Origin: Corydoras sp. C115
Taxonomy: Eukaryota > Chordata > Actinopteri > Siluriformes > Callichthyidae
DNA: 64,000 nt
NCBI GenBank assembly: GCA_019802505.1
Contig: JAFMOC010000038.1
Span: forward strand, 1,124,001 to 1,188,000
Direction: 5' to 3'
The notes beneath the pieces were generated by a model. The model saw only the letters and a program-made list of their open reading frames with translations, was not told the origin of the DNA and did not search any database. Below are positions 14,110 to 27,225 of the stretch, piece by piece (the stretch's first letter is position 1; the number at the start of each line of letters is the position of its first letter). The translations under genes were made by a program, and so were the position numbers.

Positions 14110-14235
14110 AGAATACAACTGGCTAACACAGAGACCTGACCTCAAACCCATCAAAATCCCTTAGAGATGAACCAGAACAAAGACTGCAAGCCAGCCTTGT
14201 TTAATCCTATTGCCACAAACATATAAAACTCCAAC
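14110..14235 (+). mobile_element. Transposase-derived remnant
   Basis: The text acacagagacctgacctcaa and agacctg...agaactgcaagcc resembles the C-terminal DDE region of fish Tc1-type transposons. No open frame remains. Confidence 0.45.
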
Positions 14236-15536
14236 ACAAGTATGACAACTAACAAAACATCTGTTAAGTAAGAAAACTAATGAGAAGCACTATAATGCAA
14301 ACTATTAGACAAAAGGTAACTGATCATTAATCTTGGGACTAGCAGATGTAGCAGGAGCATTTATAGACCCACAGTTGTATTGCAAGTACAAATATAATTT
14401 ACTTTTTAAATTGGATGAGTGAACCAGTGGTTAAGAACATGCAGGTCGTGAATATATTAATAGCATGGCAGGCCTGTTAAAAATACCCAAAGGTGACTGT
14501 CGCCCTTTAAAAGATTGAAGACCTGCTATATTTAGAGTCTAATAAACAGTGCAATGAATCTAGATAAGATGCATATCCCATAGAGTGCAATGAATAATGT
14601 GTTAAGAGTAATATTGTAAATGTCTTCTAATAATATGTGAAGGCCAATGCATACACATTGTGAAAGCAACACAGCATTAACTGGCAATGAAGCAGCCATT
14701 ACATTAAAGTTTTAGCTTTGAGTAATTCATTGTAATGAGACACATGCTGAGCAGCCTGAAACGGTGGTGAATAATTCAACAATAGTTATGAGATTAAAGT
14801 AATGATTATTTTCTTTTATTGCCATCTTATTCAGTGGGCTACCAGTAATAGATTGTGTGTACTGCAAGCTTAATTAGAGATACAAATTTATGTTTGAAGT
14901 TAGAATTAGTTACATTTTAATTAATTTTTTTCATGAATTTAACCTAACCCATCTATACTGACTGATCTTCACAGGCAAACTCAGGGAGATACGATTAAAT
15001 GCATCGTGCACTCCCATAGCATTTTATTAGTTTAAATACGAATTTACCTGGCATTCACAAACTGACTCTATTTGATTAAATAGAACTACAGCACTGTGTT
15101 CTATTAGCACTTTAAAATTGTTCCTTGAACACCATGCATCTTTAATGATGAAAAATTAATAGGCTGGCCTATGACACAAACATAAATATAGGCAGGAAGA
15201 ACCTGACACACTGCTGTGATGCAACATCCAGGACAAGGAGACAGAGCCATGCTACCTCTTAAATACTGACCCATAAATATGCATTGATATAACTGACATT
15301 AGTGTGACACTTTCATTCATAAGACCAATGCTAATATAATGAACACCTCAAGGCCTGAAAAACAGAGAACAATTATTTAGAAATAGCAAATATATGCAGT
15401 ATAAACTCCAGTCCCTATTCATTGGTGTGTAGTACAATAAAACAGTATCTAATAAAATGGAACAAATGTAAAACATGTTTCTTTAATATTTAAACGAGTA
15501 CTTAAATAAATAGATTAATAGGGTGTCCGATAATTA

Positions 15537-15905
15537 TGGCATTCTGTTGATTTGATGAGTTCCATTGACACCACGGGTCTATACAATTAACACATCATTG
15601 TCTTTAGACAATTGTCTGCTTCCAAATTTGTTGAACATTTTAGGAATGACTCTTTGTTCAAGCATGGTTGTACCCAGTTCACAAAGAAAGGTCCATAAAG
15701 ACATTATTGGATAAGTTTGGCATGAAATACTTGTCTGGCCCACACAGAGCCCTGACCTTCACCTTAAACACTTTTGGATTAACTACAAGGGTAATTCTGA
15801 GCCTCACTATCTGACCTCACACATATTCCTTTATATTAATAGCCAAAAATTCTTACAGACATACTCGAAAACAAAATACCAAAAGTTGGTACTGTCAATA
15901 AAGCT
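15537..15905 (+). mobile_element. Transposase-derived remnant
   Basis: It keeps the order gcatggttgtacccagttca, caaagaaaggtccataaaga, cacacagagccctgacctt and atctgacctcacacat, known from a widespread fish DNA transposon. Many stops and indels; not functional. It overlaps in content with 14110-14235. Confidence 0.55.
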
Positions 15906-16384
15906 CTGGTGGGTGTGATGTGTACATGTCTCATAACTCTTCTCTGCATAGCATATATAGGAATATCCAACTTTGATCCATGGATTGGAATAATTCAACA
16001 ATGCACTCATGAAGCATTATAAACAATACATTTAACAAAAGCATAAAAACCTGTGTTCAGTAGAATTCCTGGGTTTATCTGCACCTTCTGCTCTCAAGAG
16101 TTGATTACATTCTCACTAAAAAACAAATGTAATATCTCTAATTCCTATTAATTGCATGGGTTTGAACTGGAGAATAATGGAGCAAATGGGGGAAATGCAT
16201 GAGACATGAAAGAACATGCAAACACAAATGGCGACACAATGGCTGTAAATAGAAGCTGGATATTCATGTTGTGAGGTGACTGTGCTTCCAGCTGTGTCAC
16301 TACACCACAAACTGTGACATAGTGGAAATGATTAAAACATAAATGCACAAATGTCAATACGAAAGTCACCACACATTTATCATG

Positions 16385-16500
16385 CATTCATTTATTTTCT
16401 AAGCCAATTATCCTAATTAGGGTCGATAGGTGTGCCGGAGCCTATCCAAGCTCAAAAGGCAGAGAAACACCCTAGACAGGTTCCCAGTTTCATCTTTGGG
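16385..16500 (+). repeat. SINE-like tail remnant
   Basis: Contains ctaagccaattatcctaatt, agggtcg and agagaaacaccctagacagg, matching the common teleost SINE or repeat tail. Degenerate and partial. Confidence 0.5.
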
Positions 16501-19500
16501 TCCATTTAATTTTTGTTCAATTGTTTTTTTACTACAAAACATTTTATTGATAAAAAACAGAAACGTCAGGAAAATCTCACATTTGATGTTCTCTATGAAG
16601 CCTTTGTTAACATATTGAATATTTAAAGAACATATCTGTTAAACTTTAATTTTAAATATATCTAAAATTTATTTGAACTTTTGCATAAGAATATGATAGA
16701 ATTTTTAGGATTAAATTAAAATAAAAATTTGAGTACACTCAACTATAAAAGGCTTGAATTTCTAATAAAATACACATATAATTATAATATACTAACACAA
16801 ATAAATATAATGTACTACAGCAGTAGAGCAGTCATTTCCATTAATTGAAGGGAACAATTCTAATCGAATAGCAAAATTCTGAAAGAAGGACTACAGATAA
16901 AAATCAATTTTACTCTGACATGCACACAATGGTTCTATTCAACTGTAGGCACAAGTCAAGGTGACACGACAAATCTCTAGTTATCCTTTTTTTTTATTTA
17001 ATCACAGCCTTTTTCAGTGCAATTTAGATCTTTCTTTCTAAAAAAGACAAAAAGACATTCAAATCTTTGTAGAGCCACCTTCAGTCAGATGAAACAATAC
17101 TTGACAATGCATGTAGGGTTAAGTACCTTGAAACGTTTGGACGATGTTCAGTGACCTACAGATTATAAAATTCCATATTTAGCTGATTACAATTTAAAGT
17201 CACCAAATAAAATATGCAAACCAAAAACAATGTTCAGATGTTGTACATTCTAATCTTATATTTGATGGTAGGAAACATTTAAGTCAGGGCAGAGATAACA
17301 ATAGACATAAAAAATACAGTAATTATACAAAAACCACATAGTGAAACATCTCATAATGATATAACATGATTGGGTATAAGACATCAAACAGAGTCTTTCA
17401 GAAGTAAAGACAGGGGATTAAAGTTAAACAAGCCTAAGTGGGGAAAAATATTGCATAAATTTAAATATGTTTTTCAACAAAAAAAATGCAATGATTTTGG
17501 GAATTTCATCATTACAAATAAATAAATGTTAGTAGCAGATTTTATGGATCTGTAAAAACCTCAGATAAACAAATGGTGAGACCAAAAACATTTGAATGGT
17601 AATATGATATTGTCTGTTATCTGTTATTGCATATGGAATGTGGTGCATGTGATTGGAACCAAATTAGGGCCAAAAGTTATGTTAGTATAAATTAAAAAAG
17701 TAAAAAGATAAAAAAAAAAAAGAAAAGGTAAATGAATTGTTGGATTTGTGTCTTATTACATCACAGTACAGTATGCTGGTAATCTCATGCCTAATTGCTT
17801 TAATAAACAGTAGACCTGTTTTGTAATACTCCAACATTGGTACAATTTGTTCAGTACATTTTCACAAAGCCTTTTTAATGCAGAAATGGCTGGTTATTTC
17901 TCCAAGTATTACATTTGACTACTTGGAGCTCTGTTACTTTGAATATTAGAACCTTACATGTTATATAACTTCTTCACTTATTTTCTTCAACAGCTTAAAC
18001 AAATATGGACAATTATTTTAAACTACTTCAACTGTATATAATCTTTCAACACCCATTGGTTTACAATAAGAACATATAAGCTAGCCTTCTACCTTTCTTT
18101 GCTCTCTGAAAGAACTCATTGCCCGGCATGTCAAATATGAACTGGTGTAGTACAAAAAGGAAGCAGAGGTTTTAACTGACTGCTTTATGAAACTATTCTT
18201 AGCTTGCAACTAGGGCTCTGGATGCTTTTAGAGAGCGACCTAGATAGGCACGCTGAGAAGCCCTTGTTATTCGTTTTAAGAGAGTAACTGCATTTATTCC
18301 ATGTTAAAGTTGGTGTTAACAGGAAGTCTATGGGCATTCATTTTGGCTGTCATTACCCACACTACATGACAAGAGTGGAGAATTAAACACATGGAGAGTA
18401 AGCTGAGGGGGCTAATGAACTGAAGAGAGACCGGGAATTACAATCAGTTCAGACATTCAGTGGGCCCCTGTCCTCTGTTAAGCAGTTGGGGGTGATATCC
18501 TGCTCTCATTAGACCAGACACAACCACACTGGCCATGCTTCTAGCATTGTTCTTTATAATAATCCTGTGTCTTTAGCAGAGAGCCAGCCTCAGTGGATTG
18601 TAAACTGATGATAAGGGTCAGTTGAAACAGGTGGAGGGAGAATGGAGTGAAAACCTCATTACAGATATCCACCTCTTGACTAGTCATTGTTTGTCTTTGA
18701 CAGGCTAGATTGTGTTTTAAAAGTAGGAAAAAAAGAAAGTGTAAAATAGAGCCACCGTCCTTCAAATATGGCTGTGTTTGAAAGGACACAGTCATTTTAG
18801 AATCCATTATTGATGATGGGTTTGGTCTGCTTGCCACACATTTCTTTGCCAATAAAGTTCCTTTAGCTTTATACAGAACAAAATTGTGACCTCAATCTCA
18901 CCTAAACTGACCGTATGGAGCTGCAGTGGCTGTCTGGTGCCTGAGAATGTGTGGACAGCTCAGCGCCCTCTGTATATTGACGTTTCACATCCATCATGCA
19001 TATATTTCTATGGAAAGCACATTATGTACTGCTCCCCTCTCATAAGCACAGATCACTACTGTGATCCTTGTTTGTCTTTACAGTATAAAGGCAGCATATC
19101 AATGTTAAAAAGATTACACGTAATTTACTGAAGGTCCATCAACTCAATTCATACAGATATTGAATGTGGTATTGATTTAGATTTAGTGCAAGGAATGAGA
19201 GTAATGATTTAGATAAGCTTGACCTTAACTGTAAATTATTTACTAAATCTAACCTTGAGGTTTAATAAAGCAGGACTAAAAACTTATGCCATAATTATTT
19301 TGATTTACAGTTTATTCTATAGAGAAAAGAAAGCAGCAACCAGAGATATTAGAAAACAAAGAACAGAAAATATAAATGAAACTTAAAAGATGAAACTTAT
19401 CATAACCCTAACATGCACTTAAATTAATACAGTATGAATAAATGTGTTTTTTTTTAAACAACCACGTTCTATTTAGAACAAAAAAGATTTGTTTTGGTCA

Positions 19501-20164
19501 TATATATTTATAAACATTGTTTCAATAACCTGGCTTGCCATTTAAGAGAAGTCGTTTTCCACTGTTTTTTAAAACAGCATTTTAAAAAAACTGTGAATGA
19601 GCAACATTCCGGCCTCCATCGCATGTGTACCACAATTGGCCAGTAAATCAATATCATTTTGTAAAGCAAATATAAGTAGTGAATTTAAATGTATACCATG
19701 AAAAAAATTGTCTACAAATATACAATTTTTGGCAAATTTGCTGAAATAGCATAGTACGCATATAAACAAAAAACATATTTCACTGTTAGTGCATGTTGTT
19801 TGCTTCTATAAATTGCTCATCTTCTTAAAAATACTCAAATTCACATTAGAATTTCAGCAGTGATCATCTGGTTAACAATGTTCAGATTTATATGAGAATG
19901 TCAGACCCCATCCCAAGTCTTATTGATTTTCCTTCACCATTATCTGCAGAATATAATATATGTTTTCAGTTGCATAACACGTAGACTTATTCTCTCTAGC
20001 AAAGGCTTTGCTGCAGCAATGACTGACAATTTTACTCCCCAAATCAATGTGGATTTGTTCTTATTTCCTGTACTTTACTAGACTAGCAATTATATAAATG
20101 TCCTTTTGTCAAGAATTGTCAGGAGTTAAAAGACTAAAGAACAACAATAAATTACACTTACACA

Positions 20165-20560
20165 ATTGGTCCAAATACTTACCCTATATTAACAAATGTA
20201 TTGGGACACCTAAACATTGTGATATAGTCCACATTTTGACTAAAAATATTTTTACTACATTGTTTCAGCTAAAGCATCCTCAATAGGAAGGGTTTATTGT
20301 GTATGTGGGCATTATTATCCAATCATGCAAAAAAGCATCTGTGAGATCAGAACATTGATGTTGGATGAAGTTACTAGTTAAAAAAGTCTAAAAATGTTTA
20401 ACATAGTTACGGTCAGGGCTTTGTGTGAGCCAATTCAAGTTCTTAACTTATGGACCTTGCTTTGTGCATTGGTGCATAGTCATGCTAAAAAGGGCCTTTC
20501 CTAAACAGTTCTAATGGCTAGATTCATTGTTTCATACATTTATGGAAATAGAACTTAACA
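20165..20560. mobile_element. Degenerate DNA-transposon repeat
   Basis: It includes attgggacacctaaacattg near its start, a signature of a common teleost repeat, followed by decayed interior sequence. No reading frame. Confidence 0.4.
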
Positions 20561-20605
20561 ATATGTATTTAATCAATGATTACAATATTGCAAACATTAA
20601 AATGT

Positions 20606-20760
20606 TGAGTATCTTTTTGGTTAGGGTGTAGGATTATCAATCATAAGGTGATCATGAGGTTTGGAATCCTTAGTCTAAGTTACCAGCATGTGCACTTGAA
20701 CATGGCCCTTAAATCCCATTTCTCCAGAGGTTTAATAACACCTTGCAACTTGCCTGAGCT
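20606..20760 (+). mobile_element. Second tRNA-derived SINE family, degenerate
   Basis: The order of ggttagggtgtaggattatc, tttggaatccttagtctaag and cttgaacatggcccttaaat follows the teleost SINE type with a tRNA head and a cttaacc segment. Strongly decayed. Confidence 0.5.
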
Positions 20761-22174
20761 TACATGGCTGCTTTTGAATTGGGCTTCCTAATCTTTACTA
20801 ATGTTATGGGAGCATCACCATTAATTGTGAACATGTATGCCTGCCAAGCTACAAAGCCATTTATCCAAATTAATTTAGTTGAAAAATCAACAAACTGTAA
20901 AAAACAAACTGCCAACTTAACAACGTACTTGAAGTGGAAAACAACACTGTCAACACATATAAAATGCTGTGGCAAAAGTCTAAATGAGCATAAAAATGAA
21001 AACAACTAACAACTTTATATTATATTGTCAATAAATTGTATGTTTGATGCTTTTTTTGATGATTTTTAATGCCAGAACTGGATAATTAAGTAAACATTAT
21101 GTGATCCTTTCATTTAAAACAAGTCTTCCAAAATATTTGCTCAACAAGAAGTGGTCTGTCCTAAAAAGTACCTTGCTTCACGTTGTTAGGGATGTAAATA
21201 TCAATCAATGATAGCATAAATTCTAATCTGTGTTATCATATTTATCTTTTGTCTTTATTGTACAGCTGCAACTAATAAACTGCCTTCCACTGTCTCAATA
21301 CTTTTAAAGATAATTTATCCTGATGATTATGCAAGACAGAATATGGAAATGGTTTTAATTAAGGAAGAAGAAATATTCAAACAGGCTAATGACAGTAATA
21401 CAAGCAAAACAAGTATTAATCAGGTGACTGATCACGATCTATCAACCATGCAATTTTTACCTGTTGCGTAAATGCTGCAAGGCAAAATGTGTAAATAAAC
21501 CTGAAGAATCTGTTTCAATTAGTTTTGATTTTGTAAGAGGAAAAAAATAAAAGTTGGAAAAAGGGTAGATGATTTTCTATTTGCACTGTTTCAAATAGTT
21601 CATTAATGCATGGGATTTTCAAAGAACTTTAATATGACTGGTCTCTCCCAAAATGACATAATTTTGAAATTGACTGATATGTTAATGTGTTATGATCTTT
21701 TAATTAGCATAGTAACATTAAATGTATTTATTAGTAAAGAGTTATTTGCTTAAAAAATAACTTTCAAGTCTTTCTCTAAACATTAAATGAGAAAGATTAG
21801 ATTAACTTGTCTCTTTGTGAGCAGCCCATACTTTTCCCCCCTGTGTAGCACTTTACTGGAAACTCATTAAAATCTTCTTAACATGATAATTTAACATGAC
21901 TTGCACAATAGATTTTTGTCTTCTAAGACCAGGGAGACTATACACCTTGTCTTATGTCAGCTTAAAAAAAAGACTTTTGATCAGTGAAAACCGATTAGGA
22001 TCAGGGAAAAGAGTACAATGATGAAACATGAATAGGCTGAAAATGGTATAATGGAGCAGTACAAAAATTTATTATTTTTTTTTTTTTGCTGCAATTTTGA
22101 ATAAAATACTTTTTTAGGTGGTGAACATGCATTAGATGAACAAAAGTATTTGGATATGTATACATATACACAAT

Positions 22175-22493
22175 ACATCTATCTGCTTTTATCCTCTACT
22201 AGGGTCATGGGGGGAACATACATACAGGGGAGAACGTTTCAGGTGCTGGGCAGATACACTCAGAACAGGACGCAAATCTATAATCTATCACTGGACACAC
22301 TCACTCCCTCACAAACACACTATATATGGTACAATTTGGAGAATTCACTTGACCTTGATCCATGTTTTTAGACTGTGGGAGGAAACTGGAGAACCTGGAG
22401 GAAACCCACACGGACATGGAAACTCCACCCAGATGGGAATTCAAACTGTGAATCCCCAGGCAAACACGCTAACCACTAAGCCACCATGCCGCC
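22175..22493 (-). mobile_element. tRNA-derived SINE
   Basis: Same family as 1528-1868, in minus orientation, moderately diverged. It is flanked by a 10-bp target duplication tatacacaat (22165-22174 and 22494-22503). The tail part reads tatcctctactagggtcatg and the head ends gccaccatgccgcc. Confidence 0.85.
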
Positions 22494-22634
22494 TATACAC
22501 AATGCAGTGTTTTTAAATTGTAATCAGATTTTTTTGGATTGTGTCTGTGGAATTTTTTGTCCAGTCATCTAAAAATCATGTGAGGTGAAACATTGATGTT
22601 AAACATCAAAGCCTTTGTTCTATTTCATCCTAAA

Positions 22635-22865
22635 GGTATCTGGAGTTGAATTCTGTGCTCTGTGCCAGCTTTCTTACCAAGTTCACACAATTGTGCCTTT
22701 ATTGACTGTTGCTTTGTACATTGGAACACAGTAATGGTGCAACAATGAAGTGCCTTTCCCATACTGTCCTCACATACATTAATGCATACATCTGTCAAAA
22801 AATGTCTAGGTGCTTGACTTCTAATCAGCTGTGGCAGTGGGGCTAATCAAAACACCCACATTAAA
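22635..22865. mobile_element. Degenerate DNA-transposon repeat
   Basis: A segment with ttcacacaattgtgccttta and tgtctaggtgcttgacttct that resembles the same family as 20165-20560. Weak similarity. Confidence 0.35.
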
Positions 22866-23052
22866 TCCTTAGGAGGATGTTCTATTATTCTTTAGTGTGT
22901 TTAGCTTATCTTTTTAAGCTTAAAGGCACTTTTATCAAAGCCCCTTCTTGTTTATTTTTTGTTATTATTTACTTCACATCACTTCTATGAACTTTGATAA
23001 AAAAAAAAACAATTACGTAAATTAAAAATTTTATAAATAGCGGCCGAAAGTC

Positions 23053-23128
23053 TGTGTGTGTGTGTGTGTGTGCGTGTGTGTATTTGTGCTCCCTATACAG
23101 ATTACCAACACATTGAAATCATCATCAG

Positions 23129-23225
<97 letters not shown>

Positions 23226-23236
23226 ATATATATAAA
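23053..23236. repeat. (TG)n and (TA)n tracts
   Basis: (TG)n at 23053-23081, then (TA)n at 23134-23219 with a short A-rich and TA continuation up to the SINE tail at 23238. Confidence 0.93.
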
Positions 23237-23237
23237 A

Positions 23238-23368
23238 TTAATTCATTCATACTCTTCTGCTTTATCCTATATTAGGGTCGCGGGGGGGTTCCCCATGCCC
23301 ATCCAGGGGAGAACGTTTTGGGCGCTGGGCAGATACACCCAGGACAGGACGCCAATCTATCGCTGGGC
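23238..23368 (-). mobile_element. tRNA-derived SINE, tail part only
   Basis: Minus-orientation 3' segment (tatcctatattagggtcgcg to atctatcgctgggca). The head is absent. Its tail directly abuts the (TA)n tract ending near 23236. Confidence 0.82.
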
Positions 23369-23576
23369 ATACTATGCTAATATACAATAAAAAAATCTTT
23401 AACGTGTTGTATTTTAAAATGTAATGGTCTCTGTGTTGCCTCAAATTACCATGAAACATCTTATTAAGGCTGGAAATTTTGATATCCAAAAGTTAATTTT
23501 AGCTAACAATCACTGCTTTACCCCATAATTAGATTTATTGACCTTTAAGTAATTTCTTTAATAATCTTTTGCCTAC

Positions 23577-23736
23577 CTGCTGGTGTTTTAGTATGAGCAA
23601 GGAAACCAGAAGTCACTGAGGTCAGATTTGTCTCCACGGCAATGCAGCTCACACTGTTGATGCCATCCACACAGATTAAGCCATTGGGGCATGACCAGAG
23701 CAAGCAGTCATCATAATTATACTCACAGTTTTTACC
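23577..23736 (-). CDS. eys: eys exon: truncated last EGF and Ser/Thr linker
   Basis: 160 bp; enters in phase 0 after ccctgcag and leaves in phase 1 at GCAG|gtaggc. It encodes GKNCEYNYDDCLLWSC, then PNGLICVDGINSVSC, then IAVETNLTSVTSGFLAHTKT and PA. G-K-N-C closes the previous EGF. The following repeat has only four cysteines and no C5-C6 loop; instead the chain passes into a short Ser/Thr-rich stretch with one N-glycosylation sequon (N-L-T). This marks the end of the EGF array. The next coding sequence I can find is the LamG exon 12.4 kb away, which fits in phase (G|GT). Confidence 0.85.
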
Positions 23737-24128
23737 CTGCAGGGAGAAACCACTGTAAGACAGTGTAGAAAAAAGGTACTGTATATTCTGTGTTTGGAAT
23801 TAGAGCCCACTTAGGGGGATAATTAGCAAGAAAGACAATCTAAAGCATAGCTGAGTTGTAAATGCTTCGTTTCTGATAGAACAAAATATATTTAATATTG
23901 ATATATTATTTCTGCTTTTTGATTATTATAGTTTCATATTAATAAGGTATGGTAACAAAAAGTTAAAGAAAAAGTCAAAGGGAAAACATTTGATATTAGA
24001 AACCTTCAATCACTAATCATAAGACAGATAAACAGTTTAGCTTCCCTAGTCATGCGAGTAATGAAAAGAAAACAAATAATTAAATGCTGACAGAGGTGAG
24101 GAAAAGCAGGTGACAATGAGTTTCCCAC

Positions 24129-24253
24129 CACAAATCCAGGCTGACAGAAACAGGAGTAGCCATGGCCCGGATCGTTCTGGATGCACATGCCTTGGTTGCA
24201 TGGCTGCGGCAGGCACTCATTAATGTCATCCTCACAGCGAAGTCCTGTCCAAC
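24129..24253 (-). CDS. eys: eys exon: EGF junction exon
   Basis: 125 bp; enters in phase 1 after ctggcag and leaves in phase 0 at GTG|gtggga. It encodes WTGLRCEDDINECLPQPC, then NQGMCIQNDPGHGYSC and FCQPGFV. D-I-N-E-C marks a calcium-binding EGF. The spacing between C2 and C3 (CNQGMC) is one residue shorter than usual. Other GT dinucleotides exist in GGATTTGTGGTGGG; the chosen donor is the one that gives G-F-V-G-K-N-C with the next exon, the canonical eight-residue C5-C6 loop. Confidence 0.88.
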
Positions 24254-24520
24254 CTGCCAGAAGCAAGAGTTTTTTTTTTTATGAAATAAAAAACACAGTA
24301 CAGCTGGTGAGACTAGACTATAGTCAGCTTCTCTCTCCTGAATGCTCCTTCCCATTTCTAAACTCTGAAGTGAATATCATTTGAGGTCCTTCACATTGAT
24401 TTGCTTTAGCTCCTTCCACATAAGTGCTCCCTCATACAAAGGAGCCGGGAAAGAGGAAATGAACATGTTTCAGTACTCTTGTGAGTTTGACATGAATAGG
24501 GATTCAAGAAAGGAGCTCAC

Positions 24521-24645
24521 CAGGTCGGCAGTAGCACTGGTACCCATTGATGAGGTCTTGGCAGGCGCCGCCGTGGAAACAAGGCTCAGAAAAGCACTCG
24601 TTAACATCCATCTCACAAAAACTTCCCGCAAAACCTGCTGGACAT
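24521..24645 (-). CDS. eys: eys exon: EGF junction exon
   Basis: 125 bp; enters in phase 2 after tttttag and leaves in phase 1 at CCTG|gtgagc. It encodes CPAGFAGSFCEMDVNECFSE, then PCFHGGACQDLINGYQ and CYCRP. It closes the EGF from 30401-30600 and opens a calcium-binding EGF (D-V-N-E-C) with an O-glucose consensus CFSEPC. It lies only 267 bp from the next exon, one of the few short introns in the locus. The G|GT split codon restores Gly before W-T-G-L-R-C. Confidence 0.9.
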
Positions 24646-25282
24646 CTAAAAATACAAAAATTATAGCAATGAAGCTGATGAAAGACTCAATTATGGAGAA
24701 AAAAAAAACAGCTATTAAAGCGACTGACGTCATGCAGTAGCCTGCAGTCTGGCAGGAAAAGCAAACATTCAGAAAGAAGGGGAGAAAAATTAATCACAGA
24801 CATATGGCCATGTTAGCTTGTGGAAACTGTACCTCCCAGATGGCGTGCAAGCTGAGAAACACCTCATTAGTGAAATGTTTGTCAGAAAGCATTGAATATT
24901 AAAATATATCATGAAATTAAGATCGGCCTCAATTACAAAACCGCAAGTGGAGATTTCATCTTGTCAAGGACGAACATTCTTATAACATATGAAAATAATG
25001 GGCTGAATATTTGTTCTGATGTTGTGTTTCAATAATGATATTTAGTTGTAATACTCTAAGGTCAAATCCTATCCAGTCCAAGTCTTTACATTAATCAACC
25101 TTCAGCAGTGTATTTTACACTTAACAGTAGTACTAGTACTAGTACTAATTATTTTATAGCTTGAGAAAAGAAAAACATATATAAAACATATCTTCGTTAT
25201 GTGGTCTAAGGTCAAATGTATGGATAAACAGAATTCTGTGTAAATCAATCTTCTACATATTGAGAAAGAATACTTTGAGAAA

Positions 25283-25620
25283 ATGTGATGAGGTGGAGTT
25301 GGGGTCAACATGCCCACCTTTTAGCACTGGGAATCCAGATTGGAATGCTGATCTAAGTGGAATTTCCATGTTGCCCCATGTCTGTGTGTGATTTCTTTGG
25401 GTTCAGTACAAATACATGGATTCAAGGTGAATTATTTGCTCCTAATTTGTCCCTAACTTAATTGCCCCTACATAGTGTGTGTGTGCCAAGTGATAAATTA
25501 TTATACACTCTGTCCTGGGTGTATATGCACAGCACTTGAAAACTTTTCCCCTTGATAAGGATAGGGATGGGGATCCCCCTATGAACCCTAATATAGAATT
25601 AATTATAAGATGAGATGAGG
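25283..25620 (+). mobile_element. Old, diverged tRNA-derived SINE
   Basis: Recognisable through ggaatttccatgttgcccca, ctctgtcctgggtgtatatg and accctaatatag in the right order. More substituted than the other copies, so older. Confidence 0.65.
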
Positions 25621-27225
25621 TGAGATTTAAAAATTAATGATTGAACTGAGTTTAGTAGTGGGCAATCAACAATATGTAGTCATAAGAAACTAAAAGTAAC
25701 CTGATGTATTTGTGAAAACAAAACATTTATTTGCCATGAGATGGAAAAGAGCGAAAGCAAGAGTCATTTTCTTAAGTATTTATCGCCATGAATAAGCAAA
25801 GTAACTTTCCAACTAGACAGCTGTTTCACAGCTTCTCTCACAAGGCAAATTTACACTTCTCTGTCTGCAATGTTTTGAACATATGTGTTTTCTGCACAGA
25901 TCTGTGCATATGCATATGGCAATGTATTTATATTTAAACAACAGGTAGTTTCGACCACACAGTGTGATTGGCTAAAAACATTACTAATATTAGAACAATT
26001 AAAAAAAAAATTGTCTTGTGGGTGCTGTACAGATGCTTAGTCAGTCTAAGGGGAATAAAGCCTTGATGACCGTGGTTGTGAAGTCTGCACAGCTGTGGTG
26101 GGCACCATTAAGGCAGATGTGGTTTAAGCTTAAGTTTATATATCTAACAACTGCATTTCTTGGTAAAAAAAGATAAGTCACCATGACAACCAGAAAGTTG
26201 TCTATAGAAGAAAAGCAATATATTTTGGAGATGAGAAAAGGGAAGAATCAATCAAAAGCATTTGATAATTATAAACTAATTGAAACTGAAAAACAGCATT
26301 GATGTTACAAAAAACATTTAAGTGCTAAATGTATCCCAATCTAACATTAAAACAAACTAAAATAGAAAAGAAGAGGCTATACCACAAGATGCAAAAGTGG
26401 TAAGAATTAGGACGCTAGATTGGAATGGTAAAAAGTTTCTGGAACAAAGTGGAAAATGATCGAATGACCAAAATATGATGGGGGAAAATAATCTGCTTAT
26501 GATTTGTACAACTTTTTAAATACTAAGTTATTAGCATATTTATTAAAATATTTACATTTTGTAAAGTGTGTGATCAATGTACTCATGCAAACAACTCAGA
26601 AACTTATTAGCACCAGTCCTACCTATGGAAAAGTAAGAATGGTGTTTTGACAGGGGACAATTTATATTGCTTATAACCATTTCAGTTTTTGACATGTATC
26701 TAACACTCAAAATTGAAAGGCTATTAATCATTTTCGTCTTAACATCAAACTCAGTTGTAACAAATAAAAAGTAAAAGCATCATAACACGTATATATAATT
26801 TCTTCATAGAGCAGACAGGTGATTCCCATAGGTACATATTATGACAACAAAAATTGTTTTTTTTTAACATAGACGGTCACTACTGCTCTGTGCACATGCT
26901 TCATTTCCTATGCATTAGTTTCTGTTTCAACATGAAACCCAGAGAGATTATTCTAATGAAGCACCTGCTGTAATTTATCAAAAGTGATAGCGATTACTGA
27001 CTTTGTCATTGTGCCAGTTAACAGCTTGTGTTATTTTCGACACAAACATTCCAGTGGTTCTGACAACAGTTCAGTGGAGGCCTTGATTATTACAGATATA
27101 AATAAAAGAGTTTCCGAACACAATTTAGTCGTTTTAAGTTTTCAGGAAGGTAGCATATGTAGCCCCACCAAACCCTCATGAAGTTCTTTCTCTAAGACTA
27201 TTTTACAAAGCATAAACACTTACCG

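Larger units (their letters stand above)
11179..23576. other. 12.4-kb intron between EGF array and LamG domain
   Basis: It holds degenerate transposon or SINE remnants at 14110-14235, 15537-15905, 16385-16500, 20165-20560, 20606-20760, 22175-22493, 22635-22865 and 23238-23368, plus (TG)n and (TA)n tracts at 23053-23236. No open frame over about 110 codons exists on the minus strand, so no large linker exon is visible here. Confidence 0.72.

Noticed and set aside
11750..20286. Search for a large linker exon or extra EGF exons on the minus strand
   Set aside because: Open frames there are short (up to about 103 codons), without cysteine spacing or splice context.
24080..24355. Alternative frames overlapping real eys exons, including the plus-strand ones at 24381-24740
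   Set aside because: Shadows of the exons at 24129-24253 and 24521-24645; they lack EGF spacing.
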